DNA of 64,000 bases from an uncultured Nitrospira sp. (GTDB taxonomy: Bacteria > Nitrospirota > Nitrospiria > Nitrospirales > Nitrospiraceae), in the NCBI GenBank assembly GCA_902500775.1, contig CABVRZ010000024.1, positions 1-64,000 on the forward strand, read 5' to 3'. Each line of letters starts with the position of its first letter. The first letter of the stretch is position 1. The position numbers and the translations under genes are program-made. The notes beneath the pieces were generated by a model. The model was not told the DNA's origin. It worked only from the letters and a program-made list of their open reading frames with translations, and made no database searches. This document shows, in pieces, positions 17,718-27,719 of the stretch.

Positions 17718-18359
17718 TTACTTGGAAGAGATCCTGCTGATCAGTTTGGCCACGTCCGCAACTCGCTGGCCCAGATCCCTAGCATCGGCGAGTTCCCTTT
17801 TATCAATCCCCTGGCTGTCGCCTTCTGTCGTAGCGGATGCTCCAAACGCGCCCCCGCCGCTGACCACGATCATCTGATTGCCGAGCATGGCAGCGAGAAT
17901 CGTCAGCATCGTCACTTCTTTCCCGCTGGAGACCTGCCCCCCAGTCGCAAAAGCCGCCCCGACTTTATTCTTCATTTTAAACTCTGGGAAAACACCGAAT
18001 TTGAACTGCCAGTTATCGAAGAACGTCTTGACCTCTCCGGACATGTTCGACCAATAGACTGGAGATCCGACAATCACCGCATCGGAAGAGAATAGATCTT
18101 CCGCCGTCACTACCCCGACACGTTTAAGCACCACAACCGTGTTCGGCACAGACTTAGCCCCCTCGACGACCGCCTCCGCCATCCGCTCCGTACCGCCAGA
18201 AAGGGAGTGATAGGTCACAAGAATCTTCACAGATGGTGAGACTTCGCCCGCCCAGGACCACGAGGCACAACCAGCGGACAGCATGAACAAGATCAGGGCA
18301 ACGGAGACGAAAAGCAGGGAGGAGTTCGAAGAATGACGTTGCGTGCAGGGTGACGCCAC
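17718..18359 (-). CDS. Flavodoxin-like / WrbA-type protein with an N-terminal export signal
   Basis: This is a 213-residue protein. From about residue 44 it is a flavodoxin-fold FMN-binding domain: KILVTYHSLSGGTERMA (phosphate loop), then AVIVGSPVYWSNMSGEVKTFFD, then AAFATGGQVSSGKEVTML, as in WrbA-type NAD(P)H:quinone reductases. The first 40 residues contain a hydrophobic run ending in LSAGCASW, a plausible lipobox, so the domain may be a lipoprotein outside the cytoplasm. That is odd for a flavoprotein of this family. The start is a GTG and is uncertain. Confidence 0.7.
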   Translation of the reverse strand: MASPCTQRHSSNSSLLFVSVALILFMLSAGCASWSWAGEVSPSVKILVTYHSLSGGTERMAEAVVEGAKSVPNTVVVLKRVGVVTAEDLFSSDAVIVGSPVYWSNMSGEVKTFFDNWQFKFGVFPEFKMKNKVGAAFATGGQVSSGKEVTMLTILAAMLGNQMIVVSGGGAFGASATTEGDSQGIDKRELADARDLGQRVADVAKLISRISSK

Positions 18360-18395
18360 GGGCGTGATGGTCCAGAGTGAACAATAGTCAGATGG

Positions 18396-18581
18396 TTAAC
18401 GTCGGAATGTCTCTTCCTCCATATGCTCTTCAACCGACACTTCTGTGAGCGTTCCGCGATACGTGCAACGGTGACATCGGATCCGCCACTCTTCGATCCA
18501 TTTATCCTGGACATAGGACTGGCGACATCCAGGGCACACGAACACGCCTTTTTTGTACAACACCCGCCGTTTCTCTTGCAT
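18396..18581 (-). CDS. Small zinc-ribbon protein
   Basis: This is a 61-residue protein with a CPGC and CHRC pair about 22 residues apart (VFVCPGCRQSYVQDKW ... IRCHRCTYRG), forming a single zinc ribbon. The ATG at 18581 follows GCGAGGAATTT. The tail is acidic. No specific role is recognised; it may be a nucleic-acid or protein interaction module. Confidence 0.6.
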   Translation of the reverse strand: MQEKRRVLYKKGVFVCPGCRQSYVQDKWIEEWRIRCHRCTYRGTLTEVSVEEHMEEETFRR

Positions 18582-18711
18582 AAATTCCTCGCTTGATCCG
18601 GCTGGAGAATCGCACAAGACGCGAGAAGATTGCAACATGATGACAGCACTCCCCATCCTCATGAAGGTAGTCGTCTTGACTGGAGAAGGTTGCGATCATT
18701 AGGATGCGCGG

Positions 18712-19188
18712 ATGCGACAGAAACTCTTGATTCGTCTTGCGCTCTATGTTGCCATCATCGGCAGATTGTTCGCTGACGATGTACCGACAACCCACGCAGC
18801 AGGATCCGATCTCGTCTCTATTCAAACACCTTCAGGAATAATCATCAAGGCCGAGGTCGCCGATACACCCTTAAAGCGCTCGATGGGCCTGATGTACCGA
18901 GACCACCTCAAGAAGGACCACGGCATGCTGTTTTTCTTCGGCCAGCCCCAGGCCTGGAACTTCTGGATGAAGAACACCAAAATCGCACTCGATCTCATCT
19001 GGATTGACGGTAAAAAACGTGTGACGCATATCGAACGCAATGTGCCGATTTGCACGAGGAGTGATGATTCCTGTCCGCAGTATCGCCCAAACAGTGATGA
19101 TGCAATGTACGTCCTTGAGATCGCTGGAGGGACGGTTGACGGCTATAAGATCGAGAAAGGATCGAAACTGCAGTTCGGCCAGCCGTAG
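18712..19188 (+). CDS. Exported DUF192 family protein
   Basis: This is a 158-residue protein with a signal peptide ending near THAAG, followed by the DUF192 domain: VADTPLKRSMGLMYRDHLKKDHGMLF, then AWNFWMKNTKIALDLIWIDG, and YVLEIAGGTVD. The family has no firmly established activity; members are small periplasmic beta proteins. AGGAT precedes the start. It is convergent with rel. Confidence 0.8.
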   Translation: MRQKLLIRLALYVAIIGRLFADDVPTTHAAGSDLVSIQTPSGIIIKAEVADTPLKRSMGLMYRDHLKKDHGMLFFFGQPQAWNFWMKNTKIALDLIWIDGKKRVTHIERNVPICTRSDDSCPQYRPNSDDAMYVLEIAGGTVDGYKIEKGSKLQFGQP

Positions 19189-19224
19189 CGCTTGGTGCTA
19201 GCCCCGCCTCACGTCGTCATCCAC

Positions 19225-21405
19225 TCAAGACCTGTGCTGCCACGACCGAATGCGTCGTGCTGTAATGACTCCCTCGATCCGTTCAATGGTTTTCAGCACT
19301 TGATTCAGGTGAGCCGTATCTGCAATCTCGACGATAAAATCGAGCTCAGCTTTACGATCTTCTCGCGTGATGATTTCGGCACGGCTGATATTCGCCTTGC
19401 ATTCGGCGATGGCCGATGAGACATTGGCCAACACCCCGGTCTTATCCTCCGCAATAACGGCAATCTTCACCGCATGGAGGCTGGGAGCAGCCGTATCCCA
19501 TTCCACTTCTACCAACCGGGCTCGATCGTAGTCCAATGCCTCTAGATTTGGACAATCTACGGAGTGGATCGTGAGTCCTCTCCCCCGTGTGATATAGCCT
19601 AAGATTCGATCCCCGGGAACCGGATTGCAACAGCGTGACAGCTGCATCAGGAGATCCCGCCCACCCTTGACCTGAACCCCTAGTTCTACTTCTCGACTGC
19701 TCGATCCCTTCAGGGATGTCGGCGGCTCGGACGGAGCTGGCACCGTCTCGGATGCCGGAGCAACCAGTCGATTCACGATATGCGCGGTCGCAATGTGCCC
19801 AAATCCGATGGCGATCGTCAATTCATCGGTCGTCTCGTATCCCTCTTGCTTGGCAACCGCAACCAATTCGCTCGACTTCAACACTTGAGCAGGAGCTAAT
19901 CCATGCCGCCGGAATTCCGTCTCCAGCAAGCGCCGACCGATCTCGAGACTCCGTTTCTGCTCCTCGGCTTTAATCCAATGTTTGATTTTTGTCTTGGCTC
20001 GCGAGGTGCGGACAAACTTGAGCCAATCTTTGTGCGGCATCTGATTCGGCGACGTCAGAATTTCAATCGTGTCGCCGCTCTCCAGCTCATATTTGAGCGG
20101 CACGATCTTGCCGTTCACCTTCGCTCCCACACAATGGTCGCCAACCTCCGTATGGATCGCATAGGCAAAATCAACCGGTGTCGAGTCTTTCGGCAACTCT
20201 TTCACCGTTCCCTTGGGAGTGAAGACATACACAACATCATGAAACAGTTCGAGCTTAACCGAGTCCATGAACTGACGATTGTCCGGCAGATCGCTTTGCC
20301 ATTCGATGAACTGCCTCAACCATCCAAAGGCTTTGCTGTCCTTATCCTCGACACGCCCTTGCTCCTTGTACTTCCAATGCGCCGCAATCCCGTATTCCGC
20401 CACGCGGTGCATTTCTTCCGTTCGAATCTGGAACTCGACATGTTCACCTTTCGGCCCAACCACAGTGGTATGCAGCGATTGATACAAATTGGATTTGGGA
20501 ATCGCGATATAGTCCTTAAAACGGCCTGGCAGCGGGCGCCATAGCGAGTGAATCACACCCAGCATGGCATAGCAGTTCATTTTCGTGTCGGTAATGATCC
20601 GCAAGGCAGTGAGGTCATAGACTTCTTCGAAGGAGATCGACTGCTTATTCATTTTTTGGTAGACACCATAGAGATGCTTCGGCCGGCCATAGACTGCGCC
20701 AGACAGACCGTGTTCTCCCAAGGCTTTCTCCACCAATTCCCGCACCTCTTGAATGTACTGTTGCCGATCCTCATCACGTTTCGCGACACGCACCCGTAAC
20801 ATCTCATACACATCCGGCTTCAAATGTTTCAGGCAGAGATCTTCCAGTTCGTTCTTGACCCATCCGACCCCAATGCGGTTCGCTAAGGGTGCATAGATCT
20901 CCAGGGTTTCCTGGGCGATCTCAAGGCGCTTCCCCTCGCTGAGATGCTCCAGCGTGCGCATATTATGCAGTCGATCAGCGAGTTTAATGATCACGACACG
21001 GATATCATCCGCCATCGACAAGACCATTTTGCGAAAGTTCTCGGCCTGCTTTTCCTCTGAACTTTTGAACGTAATCTTCCCGATTTTTGTGACCCCATCG
21101 ACCAAATGGACTACGTCCTTGCCGAACTCTTGTTCCAACTCGCCGGCCGTCGCCACCGTATCTTCCAACGTATCGTGCAGCAGCCCGGCAACGATCGCCG
21201 TCACATCGGTTTTCAATGAGGTCAGCACGCCGGCCACGGCGATAGGATGCTTGACATAGGGCTCTCCCGATCGACGGGTTTGTCCTTCATGCGCCTTCGC
21301 GGAAAACTCGTAGGCCTTGCGCACCATCTCGAGATCAGCATCAGGCTGATAGGATTGCACCCGATCCAGCAGTTGATCGATGGTCGTCACCGTCTCATAC
21401 TTCAT
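19225..21405 (-). CDS. rel: Bifunctional (p)ppGpp synthetase/hydrolase, Rel/SpoT type
   Basis: This is a 726-residue RSH protein with four domains in order. The HD hydrolase comes first (HDTLED at 77-82). The synthetase follows (GRPKHLYGVYQKM and RFKDYIAIPKSNLYQSLHT), then TGS (VYVFTPKGTVKELPKDSTPVDFAY), then a C-terminal ACT domain. The synthetase motif is R-F-K-D, the RxKD form seen in bifunctional enzymes rather than the ExDD form of RelA, so both synthesis and hydrolysis of (p)ppGpp are expected. It lies 3 bp downstream of recJ and is probably co-transcribed with it. Confidence 0.93.
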   Translation of the reverse strand: MKYETVTTIDQLLDRVQSYQPDADLEMVRKAYEFSAKAHEGQTRRSGEPYVKHPIAVAGVLTSLKTDVTAIVAGLLHDTLEDTVATAGELEQEFGKDVVHLVDGVTKIGKITFKSSEEKQAENFRKMVLSMADDIRVVIIKLADRLHNMRTLEHLSEGKRLEIAQETLEIYAPLANRIGVGWVKNELEDLCLKHLKPDVYEMLRVRVAKRDEDRQQYIQEVRELVEKALGEHGLSGAVYGRPKHLYGVYQKMNKQSISFEEVYDLTALRIITDTKMNCYAMLGVIHSLWRPLPGRFKDYIAIPKSNLYQSLHTTVVGPKGEHVEFQIRTEEMHRVAEYGIAAHWKYKEQGRVEDKDSKAFGWLRQFIEWQSDLPDNRQFMDSVKLELFHDVVYVFTPKGTVKELPKDSTPVDFAYAIHTEVGDHCVGAKVNGKIVPLKYELESGDTIEILTSPNQMPHKDWLKFVRTSRAKTKIKHWIKAEEQKRSLEIGRRLLETEFRRHGLAPAQVLKSSELVAVAKQEGYETTDELTIAIGFGHIATAHIVNRLVAPASETVPAPSEPPTSLKGSSSREVELGVQVKGGRDLLMQLSRCCNPVPGDRILGYITRGRGLTIHSVDCPNLEALDYDRARLVEVEWDTAAPSLHAVKIAVIAEDKTGVLANVSSAIAECKANISRAEIITREDRKAELDFIVEIADTAHLNQVLKTIERIEGVITARRIRSWQHRS

Positions 21406-21408
21406 GGA

Positions 21409-23106
21409 TTACTCGATCCCTGCCGCTCGTATGTCTCGAATGCGCAATTGGATTCGGTCATGGCCGTTCCAGTGATTGAGCTCTGGCGTAAATGCGACGT
21501 CGATCGGGGTCTTGATCGACAATCCCTGCTCTTCCAAGGACTTCATCCCAAATCCGATACTATCAAACGGCATCGAGGCTCCCTGCCGAACGGTCATCTT
21601 CAAATGCTTCTCCCCCACGACGCGGGCCTGAAGGATATTCAATCCTTTCACGGCAAAGGTCGGTTCTGGATTGCCCGCACCGAATGGATGCAGCGTCCCG
21701 ATTTCTCGGATCAGTTGGAGCGTGACCTCGTCGAGTCGAACTTCAGAGTCCAGATGCAACATCGGCACGCTCTGCGTACTCTGCCTCCATGCCTCAGCCG
21801 CCGCAGCAAACCGTTCGGCGAATTCGGGCAGTTGCTCTTCCTTGAGTGTCACTCCCGCTGCACTGGGATGGCCTCCAAACGCGATCAATAGATCTCGGCA
21901 TCCCGCCAACGCCTGATAGAGATCGAACCCCGGCACCGTCCGCGCTGATCCTTTTCCAATCCCCTCGTCGTTGACGGCAATGACGATCGTCGGCCGATGA
22001 AAACGCTCCATGATCCGGGCCGCCACAATACCGACCACCCCAAGATGCCATCCTCTGGCAGATAACACGATACCGCCAGGCAACTCTCGTGACGCGACGT
22101 GGGACAATGCCTCGTCAAGTATCGTGGCCTCGAGTTCCCGACGCCGGTGATTCAGCTGGTCCAGCTCCTCCGCCAACCCTTGCGCTTCTCGTTCAGATTC
22201 CGTCGTCAAAAGCCTGACACCTTTGATCGCCTCATCCAACCGTCCTGCAGCATTGAGTCGAGGCGCAAGCTTAAACGCGATCGTATCTGCCGCACAGTCA
22301 CGAGTCACGCCAGCAACCTGCTTCAAGGCCCGCAGGCCACAACGTGCTCCACGCGAAATCTGCGCCAAGCCTTCGCGAACAAACAGTCGATTTTCGTCTT
22401 GCAACGGAACTACATCGGCGATTGTCGCCAGCGCGACTAAATCCACTAGAGATTCTACGGGGACCGTTCCTGCCCCGAATTTGTTCTCATACGCCTGCAC
22501 GACTTTGTACGCGAGACCTCCGGAGCAGAGCCCATGAAACGGATATCGCGCGTCCGGTCGATGGGGGTTCATCACCGCCAACGCTGGCACCATCTCCATG
22601 TCGCTCTGATGGTGATCCGTCACGATCACATCGATCCCGAGTTGACTCGCGAGGGTGATCTCACGATGCGACGTCGTTCCGCAATCGGACGTCACAAGTA
22701 ACGTGATGCCGTCCTGCGCCAGAGCTCGAACTGCCCCCTCATTAAGGCCATATCCTTCACGCAGGCGATGTGGCACGTAGGCACGGACCTGTGCTCCCCG
22801 ATCTCGGAAAAATGACACGTACACACTGGTCGCTGACATGCCGTCCACATCGTAGTCACCATAAAAACAGACACGCTCATGCCGTTGCATAGCCTGATGC
22901 AACCGGTCAATCGCCCGCTCGACATCGGGAATCAAGAACGGATCATGCGCTCGAAGCGGGGACATCCAGGCCACCGCCTGGTCCACATTCGTCACACCGC
23001 GATTGAGCAACAGGGAGGCCGTCGCGGAAGAGATGGATAGCGCTTGCGAGAGGCGGCCACGTTGGATTGGGTCAACCTGCCGAAAGACCCAGCGCTTAGA
23101 CTTCAC
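21409..23106 (-). CDS. recJ: Single-stranded-DNA-specific exonuclease RecJ
   Basis: This is a 565-residue 5'-3' ssDNA exonuclease used in recombination and mismatch repair. The DHH-family motifs are CFYGDYDVDGMSAT, LVTSDCGTT and VIVTDHHQ; the DHHA1 motif GGHPSAAGVTL and a C-terminal OB-like part (ILQARVVGEKHLKMTV) follow. The length is normal. It is followed immediately by rel. Confidence 0.93.
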   Translation of the reverse strand: MKSKRWVFRQVDPIQRGRLSQALSISSATASLLLNRGVTNVDQAVAWMSPLRAHDPFLIPDVERAIDRLHQAMQRHERVCFYGDYDVDGMSATSVYVSFFRDRGAQVRAYVPHRLREGYGLNEGAVRALAQDGITLLVTSDCGTTSHREITLASQLGIDVIVTDHHQSDMEMVPALAVMNPHRPDARYPFHGLCSGGLAYKVVQAYENKFGAGTVPVESLVDLVALATIADVVPLQDENRLFVREGLAQISRGARCGLRALKQVAGVTRDCAADTIAFKLAPRLNAAGRLDEAIKGVRLLTTESEREAQGLAEELDQLNHRRRELEATILDEALSHVASRELPGGIVLSARGWHLGVVGIVAARIMERFHRPTIVIAVNDEGIGKGSARTVPGFDLYQALAGCRDLLIAFGGHPSAAGVTLKEEQLPEFAERFAAAAEAWRQSTQSVPMLHLDSEVRLDEVTLQLIREIGTLHPFGAGNPEPTFAVKGLNILQARVVGEKHLKMTVRQGASMPFDSIGFGMKSLEEQGLSIKTPIDVAFTPELNHWNGHDRIQLRIRDIRAAGIE

Positions 23107-23274
23107 CTGTGCCTCCTTCTATATCTGGGCCATCGCACGATTCAGAGTATGACACTCGCGGAAACGAGCCAGACTCTAATAAGTCGCTGCTTCTTTGTCA
23201 AACAACACAGTGAGGAAAACACCACCGGGGTATCAGCAAGGGGGACTCAAAGAGATTCGAAGGGAATCACGCGC

Positions 23275-23472
23275 TTATTCGCCTCCTTTTTGCACATAGT
23301 TTTTCACAAATTCCTCCGCGTTCTTTTCGAGAACGTCGTCAATTTCATCAACCAGCTTATCGATATCGTCCTTCAGCTTCTTCCCGGTCTCCACGACCTT
23401 CGGGTTGGCTTTGACCTCTTCCTTGCCTTGCGGTTCTCGTCTCGGCTCTTGCTTTCGTTCTTGCTTTTCCAT
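23275..23472 (-). CDS. pup: Prokaryotic ubiquitin-like protein Pup
   Basis: This is a 65-residue, highly charged, probably disordered protein. Its C-terminal half (LVDEIDDVLEKNAEEFVKNY, then VQKGGE) is the Pup signature: the helix that binds the Mpa/ARC ATPase and the terminal Gly-Gly-Glu. It ends in Glu rather than Gln, so no deamidation by Dop should be required before PafA ligates it to substrate lysines. AGGAGGTGCTCGG precedes the ATG at 23472; the in-frame Met at 23490 lies before that site. Neighbours are recJ and hppA; ligase and proteasome genes are not in the window. Confidence 0.9.
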   Translation of the reverse strand: MEKQERKQEPRREPQGKEEVKANPKVVETGKKLKDDIDKLVDEIDDVLEKNAEEFVKNYVQKGGE

Positions 23473-23586
23473 CCGAGCACCTCCTGTCATCCAGGGAAAT
23501 CCTCGCGGTCAGCTCATAACCACCGATTCTACATTCACCATACTCTAGGAAACAGAAACCCGTCAAGGCAAGGGCAGAAACGAAAA

Positions 23587-23614
23587 GCGCCGTTTCCCAG
23601 ATGGGAAACGGCGC
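23587..23614 (-). terminator. Rho-independent terminator after hppA
   Basis: A perfect 12-bp stem (GCGCCGTTTCCC / GGGAAACGGCGC) with a 4-base loop is followed on the minus strand by TTTTCGTTTCT. It separates hppA from pup. Confidence 0.9.
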
Positions 23615-23641
23615 GTCACTCACTCAATCTCAAGTCTTCTC

Positions 23642-25696
23642 TCAGACGATCAATGAGATGATAAGAAGGGCCACGATATTGATGACCTTGATCATCGGGT
23701 TCACCGCCGGACCAGCCGTATCCTTATACGGATCACCAACCGTGTCACCGGTGACCGCCGCCTTATGCGTGTCGGTACCCTTTAATCCCTGTTCTTCGAT
23801 AAATTTCTTTGCGTTGTCCCAGGCACCGCCGCCGCTCGTCATTGAAATCGCGACAAACAGACCAGTGACGATACTGCCGACCAACACCCCGCCGAGTGCT
23901 TGCGGCCCAAGCACTAAACCGATGACGACCGGTGATGCCACGGGAATTAAACCAGGAATCATCATCTTCTGGATAGCCGCTTGCGTCACGATATCAACGC
24001 AAGTGCCATACTCCGGCTTGCCCGTACCTTCCATAATCCCTGGGATCGTCCGGAACTGCCGCCGGACCTCTTCCACGATCAACCCTCCCGCTTCACCGAC
24101 GGCCCTCATACACATGGAGCCGAAGATGAACGGCAGCATACCGCCGAGAAAGAGACCAACCAAGACTTTGGGATTCGAGAGGTCGAAGGCCGCCAGCGCC
24201 GGATTATGCGCGGCCACTTCCCGCGAGTATTCGGCAAAGAGCACCACGGCCGCCAACCCAGCCGACCCGATGGCATAGCCCTTGGTCACCGCTTTCGTCG
24301 TATTGCCTACAGCGTCCAATGGATCCGTGATGTCCCGAACTTCTTTCCCCAAATGCGACATTTCGGCGATACCACCGGCATTGTCCGTGATCGGGCCAAA
24401 CGCATCGATCGCCACCACGATTCCGGCCATCGAGAGCATGGAGACAGCTGCCACCGCCACACCAAACAGCCCACCGGACTCGGCACCGCCACAGACCCAG
24501 TAGCTGCCGAGGATCGCCATGGATATCACCACAACCGGAGCCGCTGTCGACTGCATGCCCACCGCCAGACCGGCGATGATGTTCGTCGCATGGCCGGTTT
24601 CACTTGCTTTCGAAATGTACTTCACCGGCTCATACTCTTTTGAGGTGTAGTAGTCGGTGATGAAGACAAGCGCCAAAGTGACCCCTAAGCCAAGCAACGC
24701 AGCAATGTAGTAGCTGAATCCACCGACACCACCGACCCCGCCCATGATCATAAAGGTCACGGGCAAGAAAGCGAGTGCGGCAATCCCCCCAGCTACAAAT
24801 AATCCCTTGTACAGGGCTGGCATAATGTCGCCCCCTGGAGCGACCTTGACATAGAGAATACCGACGATCGTCGCAAAGATCGTGATACCACCCAACGCGA
24901 GAGGATACAGAATAGGCGCTGTGGCTCCCTTGAACATGGTAAAGGCCAGCACCATCGCCGCAACGGTCGTGACGGCATAGGTTTCAAAAAGATCCGCCGC
25001 CATGCCTGCGCAATCGCCGACATTGTCACCCACGTTATCCGCGATAACCGCCGGGTTCCGTGGATCGTCTTCAGGAATCCCTGCCTCCACTTTGCCGACC
25101 AAGTCTGCCCCGACGTCAGCTGCCTTTGTGTAAATTCCCCCACCGACACGCGCAAACACGGAGATCAAACTCCCCCCGAATCCAAGACTGAGCAATGCAT
25201 GAATGGCCTTCTCCTGGCCAGCCATCGATTCGGCGATCGAATAGAACCCTGTAATGGCCAGTAGCCCGAGACCGATCAGCAAGAGACCGGTCACCGCGCC
25301 ACCACGAAACGCCACAACCAGGGCCGCATTCAACCCGTTATGAGCAGCTTGTGCCGTCCGCACATTGGCACGAACCGCGATGATCATACCCACATAACCA
25401 GCGAGCGCCGACGCGCTTGCACCGACCAAGAATCCAAATGCTGTGAGTAGACCAAACTTGTCTGATACGGCTCCGGCGGCTGCGAGAATGACGAACAGAC
25501 CTGCTGCCACATAACCGACGGTTTTGTATTGTCGATTCATGTAGGCGCTGGCGCCTTCCTGAATCGCCTTTGCAATTTCCTGCATCTTCGCGTTGCCGGC
25601 ATCAAGCTTGAACACCCACATCGCCAGGTACAACCCATAGCCAATGCCCGCCACGGCCGCGATGAGGGCAAATGTGATAATCGCTGAGTCACTCAC
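23642..25696 (-). CDS. hppA: K+-independent proton-translocating pyrophosphatase
   Basis: This is a 684-residue polytopic membrane protein that couples PPi hydrolysis to proton pumping. The substrate and Mg2+ motifs are [40 protein letters not shown] and the C-terminal DNAKKFIE and [15 protein letters not shown]. The sequence GNTTKA carries Lys at the position that distinguishes K+-independent enzymes (GNTTAA in K+-dependent ones). It starts with GTG after GGAGGATCTCCC. It is monocistronic, with a terminator at 23587. Confidence 0.93.
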   Translation of the reverse strand: MSDSAIITFALIAAVAGIGYGLYLAMWVFKLDAGNAKMQEIAKAIQEGASAYMNRQYKTVGYVAAGLFVILAAAGAVSDKFGLLTAFGFLVGASASALAGYVGMIIAVRANVRTAQAAHNGLNAALVVAFRGGAVTGLLLIGLGLLAITGFYSIAESMAGQEKAIHALLSLGFGGSLISVFARVGGGIYTKAADVGADLVGKVEAGIPEDDPRNPAVIADNVGDNVGDCAGMAADLFETYAVTTVAAMVLAFTMFKGATAPILYPLALGGITIFATIVGILYVKVAPGGDIMPALYKGLFVAGGIAALAFLPVTFMIMGGVGGVGGFSYYIAALLGLGVTLALVFITDYYTSKEYEPVKYISKASETGHATNIIAGLAVGMQSTAAPVVVISMAILGSYWVCGGAESGGLFGVAVAAVSMLSMAGIVVAIDAFGPITDNAGGIAEMSHLGKEVRDITDPLDAVGNTTKAVTKGYAIGSAGLAAVVLFAEYSREVAAHNPALAAFDLSNPKVLVGLFLGGMLPFIFGSMCMRAVGEAGGLIVEEVRRQFRTIPGIMEGTGKPEYGTCVDIVTQAAIQKMMIPGLIPVASPVVIGLVLGPQALGGVLVGSIVTGLFVAISMTSGGGAWDNAKKFIEEQGLKGTDTHKAAVTGDTVGDPYKDTAGPAVNPMIKVINIVALLIISLIV

Positions 25697-25839
25697 GGGA
25701 GATCCTCCTACTGGTTAAACGGATTCCTGATGTCACACGGCTCTCCGTGGCTTCAACCCATCCAAGGTACATGCGCGAGTGGGTAAATCCTAAGGTGGGC
25801 GGAGTCGAATTCGAAGCGAGCCACCCGAAAAGCTGGGCC

Positions 25840-25868
25840 ATTCTATAGAGTCCCACAGGTGGGATCAA
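25840..25868 (-). promoter_or_regulatory. Candidate hppA promoter
   Basis: On the minus strand TTGATC and TAGAAT are 17 bp apart, about 140 bp before the hppA start. The rest of the 348-bp gap between hppA and the dehydrogenase gene (25697-26044) shows no gene. Confidence 0.35.
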
Positions 25869-26044
25869 GACCCAATGCAGCCTACTTGCAAACACCTCCC
25901 TCGCCTGGTTCATACTGACAGACCTCAGTCGGAGGCGCGTTAGATCTTCCCGACGCAGAGGGTCTCTCCTGAGATGGAGAAGAGGTGCTACCGAGTCGAG
26001 GAGAATTAGCACCGATCATCTCCATATAGAACAAGGGGTTACGA

Positions 26045-27211
26045 ATGATACCGTTCATTTACCGGATGATCCCATACGTATGTCTCACCAGCCTACTCGT
26101 TGCATACAACAGCGAAAGCGCCGCAAGGTCCCCAGCCTCACCCCTCTCCAACCTCAAGCTCCAGACAGTTACCACGGGACTCAGCGCCCCGGTATTCCTC
26201 ACCGCGCCCCCTGGGGATCATGATCGCCTGTTTGTAGTGGAACAAGGAGGAGCAATCAAAATACTCGATAGGCCGACGGGAACCGAGCGTGGGACTTTTC
26301 TAACCCTCACCGGGATTGCCCGCGGAGGCGAACAAGGATTACTAGGGCTTGCCTTCGACCCTCACTACAATACCAACAGGCGACTCTACGTCTACTATAC
26401 GGACATCGATGGCGCGATCACTATCGCTCGTTTTATGGTCTCGGCAACAAACCCAAACAGCGCTGATCCGAATTCGCAGACGATCCTCGTCTCCATTCCC
26501 CATCCGACCTTCGACAACCACAACGGAGGGATGCTGGCGTTCGGGCCGGATGGCTGTCTGTATGCAGGAATCGGTGATGGAGGTAGCGGAGGAGATCCGA
26601 ACAATAACGCGCAAAACCTCAGCAGCCGTCTGGGAAAACTCCTCCGGATCGATCCCGCCACGGGAGATGCTTGCACGAGTAGACCTCAGAATCCATTTGT
26701 TGTAAGCGGCGGTCATCCGCTCGTGTGGAGCTACGGACTGCGCAACCCATGGCGCTTTTCGTTTGACGGTGAGGACCTCTACATCGGGGATGTCGGACAG
26801 AAGGCCCGCGAAGAAATCAATGTGTCGACAGGCCTCGACGCAGGTCGGGGGGTGAACTACGGATGGCGACGCATGGAAGGATCAGCCTGCTTCAATCCAC
26901 GGGTGAACTGTAGCACTGGACCTCTTACCTTACCGGTCATTGAATACACGCACGACAAGGGAGCCTGCTCCGTCATCGGTGGCTATGTTTACCGAGGTCA
27001 AGCCATACCGGCCATCCAAGGGACATATTTTTACGGTGATTTCTGCGCAGGCTTTGTCCGTAGTTTCCGTTTCACTAACGGCACAGCAACCGAACAACGG
27101 GACTGGCCGTTGCTCAGCACCTCCCTTATCTCAAGTTTTGGGCAAGATGGCCTTGGAGAGCTCTATCTGACAACTTTGAGCGGAACGGTGTTTCGAATCG
27201 TCCAGAACTAG
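26045..27211 (+). CDS. Exported PQQ-dependent sugar dehydrogenase-like protein (GSDH fold)
   Basis: This is a 388-residue protein with an N-terminal signal peptide and a six-bladed beta-propeller of the soluble glucose/aldose dehydrogenase family. The segments seen are GLSAPVFLTAPPGDHDRLFVVEQGG, GGEQGLLGLAFDPHY, DNHNGGMLAFGPDG (the likely catalytic and PQQ-site His), WSYGLRNPWRFSFDG and YFYGDFCAGFVRSF. It should oxidise aldoses or related compounds in the periplasm if PQQ is available; many family members have unknown substrates. AAGGGGTTACGA precedes the ATG. Confidence 0.8.
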   Translation: MIPFIYRMIPYVCLTSLLVAYNSESAARSPASPLSNLKLQTVTTGLSAPVFLTAPPGDHDRLFVVEQGGAIKILDRPTGTERGTFLTLTGIARGGEQGLLGLAFDPHYNTNRRLYVYYTDIDGAITIARFMVSATNPNSADPNSQTILVSIPHPTFDNHNGGMLAFGPDGCLYAGIGDGGSGGDPNNNAQNLSSRLGKLLRIDPATGDACTSRPQNPFVVSGGHPLVWSYGLRNPWRFSFDGEDLYIGDVGQKAREEINVSTGLDAGRGVNYGWRRMEGSACFNPRVNCSTGPLTLPVIEYTHDKGACSVIGGYVYRGQAIPAIQGTYFYGDFCAGFVRSFRFTNGTATEQRDWPLLSTSLISSFGQDGLGELYLTTLSGTVFRIVQN

Positions 27212-27253
27212 AAACCTTCCCGATGGAGTGTGATTGTGCGGTTCTCCGACTGG

Positions 27254-27282
27254 TTTACGACTCGCTCTAACTTTGCTATAGT
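27254..27282 (+). promoter_or_regulatory. Candidate sigma-70 promoter
   Basis: TTTACG and TATAGT are separated by 17 bp, 18 bp before the start of the small gene at 27300. No Shine-Dalgarno sequence is evident, so a short leader is expected. Confidence 0.45.
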
Positions 27283-27299
27283 TCGCCAGCCTTACCATC

Positions 27300-27554
27300 A
27301 TGGGACTTGAGCCAAACTATATCGTTGTCGACGGGCAGACATTCAGCAAAGCCAAGTTGGCATTGGACAATCATGTCTACAAGAACTGTCAGATCGACGA
27401 CTGCGATCTCTATTACAGCGGCGGACAATATGAGCTGCTCGACACCCACATCACCAACTCACGCCTGATTCTGAACCATCCGGCCAAGGGCATTTATAAT
27501 GCCTTGCAAATCTTCAAGACGAAATCGCCGGGGTCCCGCATCGTCTTCGAGTAA
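27300..27554 (+). CDS. Hypothetical protein, 84 residues
   Basis: This is a small protein of unknown function. The pattern YKNCQIDDCDLYYSGGQYELLDTHITNSRLIL suggests a right-handed beta-helix-like turn structure: short strands with polar turns. There is no signal peptide. A candidate promoter lies just upstream and the long palindrome (27561-27684) just downstream, so it appears to be its own transcription unit. Confidence 0.55.
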   Translation: MGLEPNYIVVDGQTFSKAKLALDNHVYKNCQIDDCDLYYSGGQYELLDTHITNSRLILNHPAKGIYNALQIFKTKSPGSRIVFE

Positions 27555-27560
27555 TCGCGA

Positions 27561-27684
27561 CAGGATGTTGAAAAAGTCTGCCAACTTCGTGCTCCTATCA
27601 CTCAGAGGCTCAATATACAGCCCAAAGTACGCCCCACCCCTTCGCTCACTGCGGCCTCGCTGGACAGCCTTTTTGAACATCCTG
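27561..27684. repeat. 124-bp dispersed long palindrome, copy 2
   Basis: The outer arms are CAGGATGTTGAAAAAG and CTTTTTGAACATCCTG, in the opposite orientation to copy 1. It shares the inner motifs CACTCAGAGGCTCAA and CGCTCACTGCGGCCTCGCTGGA with copy 1 and has the same length. It lies 6 bp after the stop of the preceding small gene. Confidence 0.8.
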
Positions 27685-27719
27685 CTTGAAATTTCTTCGT
27701 TATCCGACACCAGTCGCTA

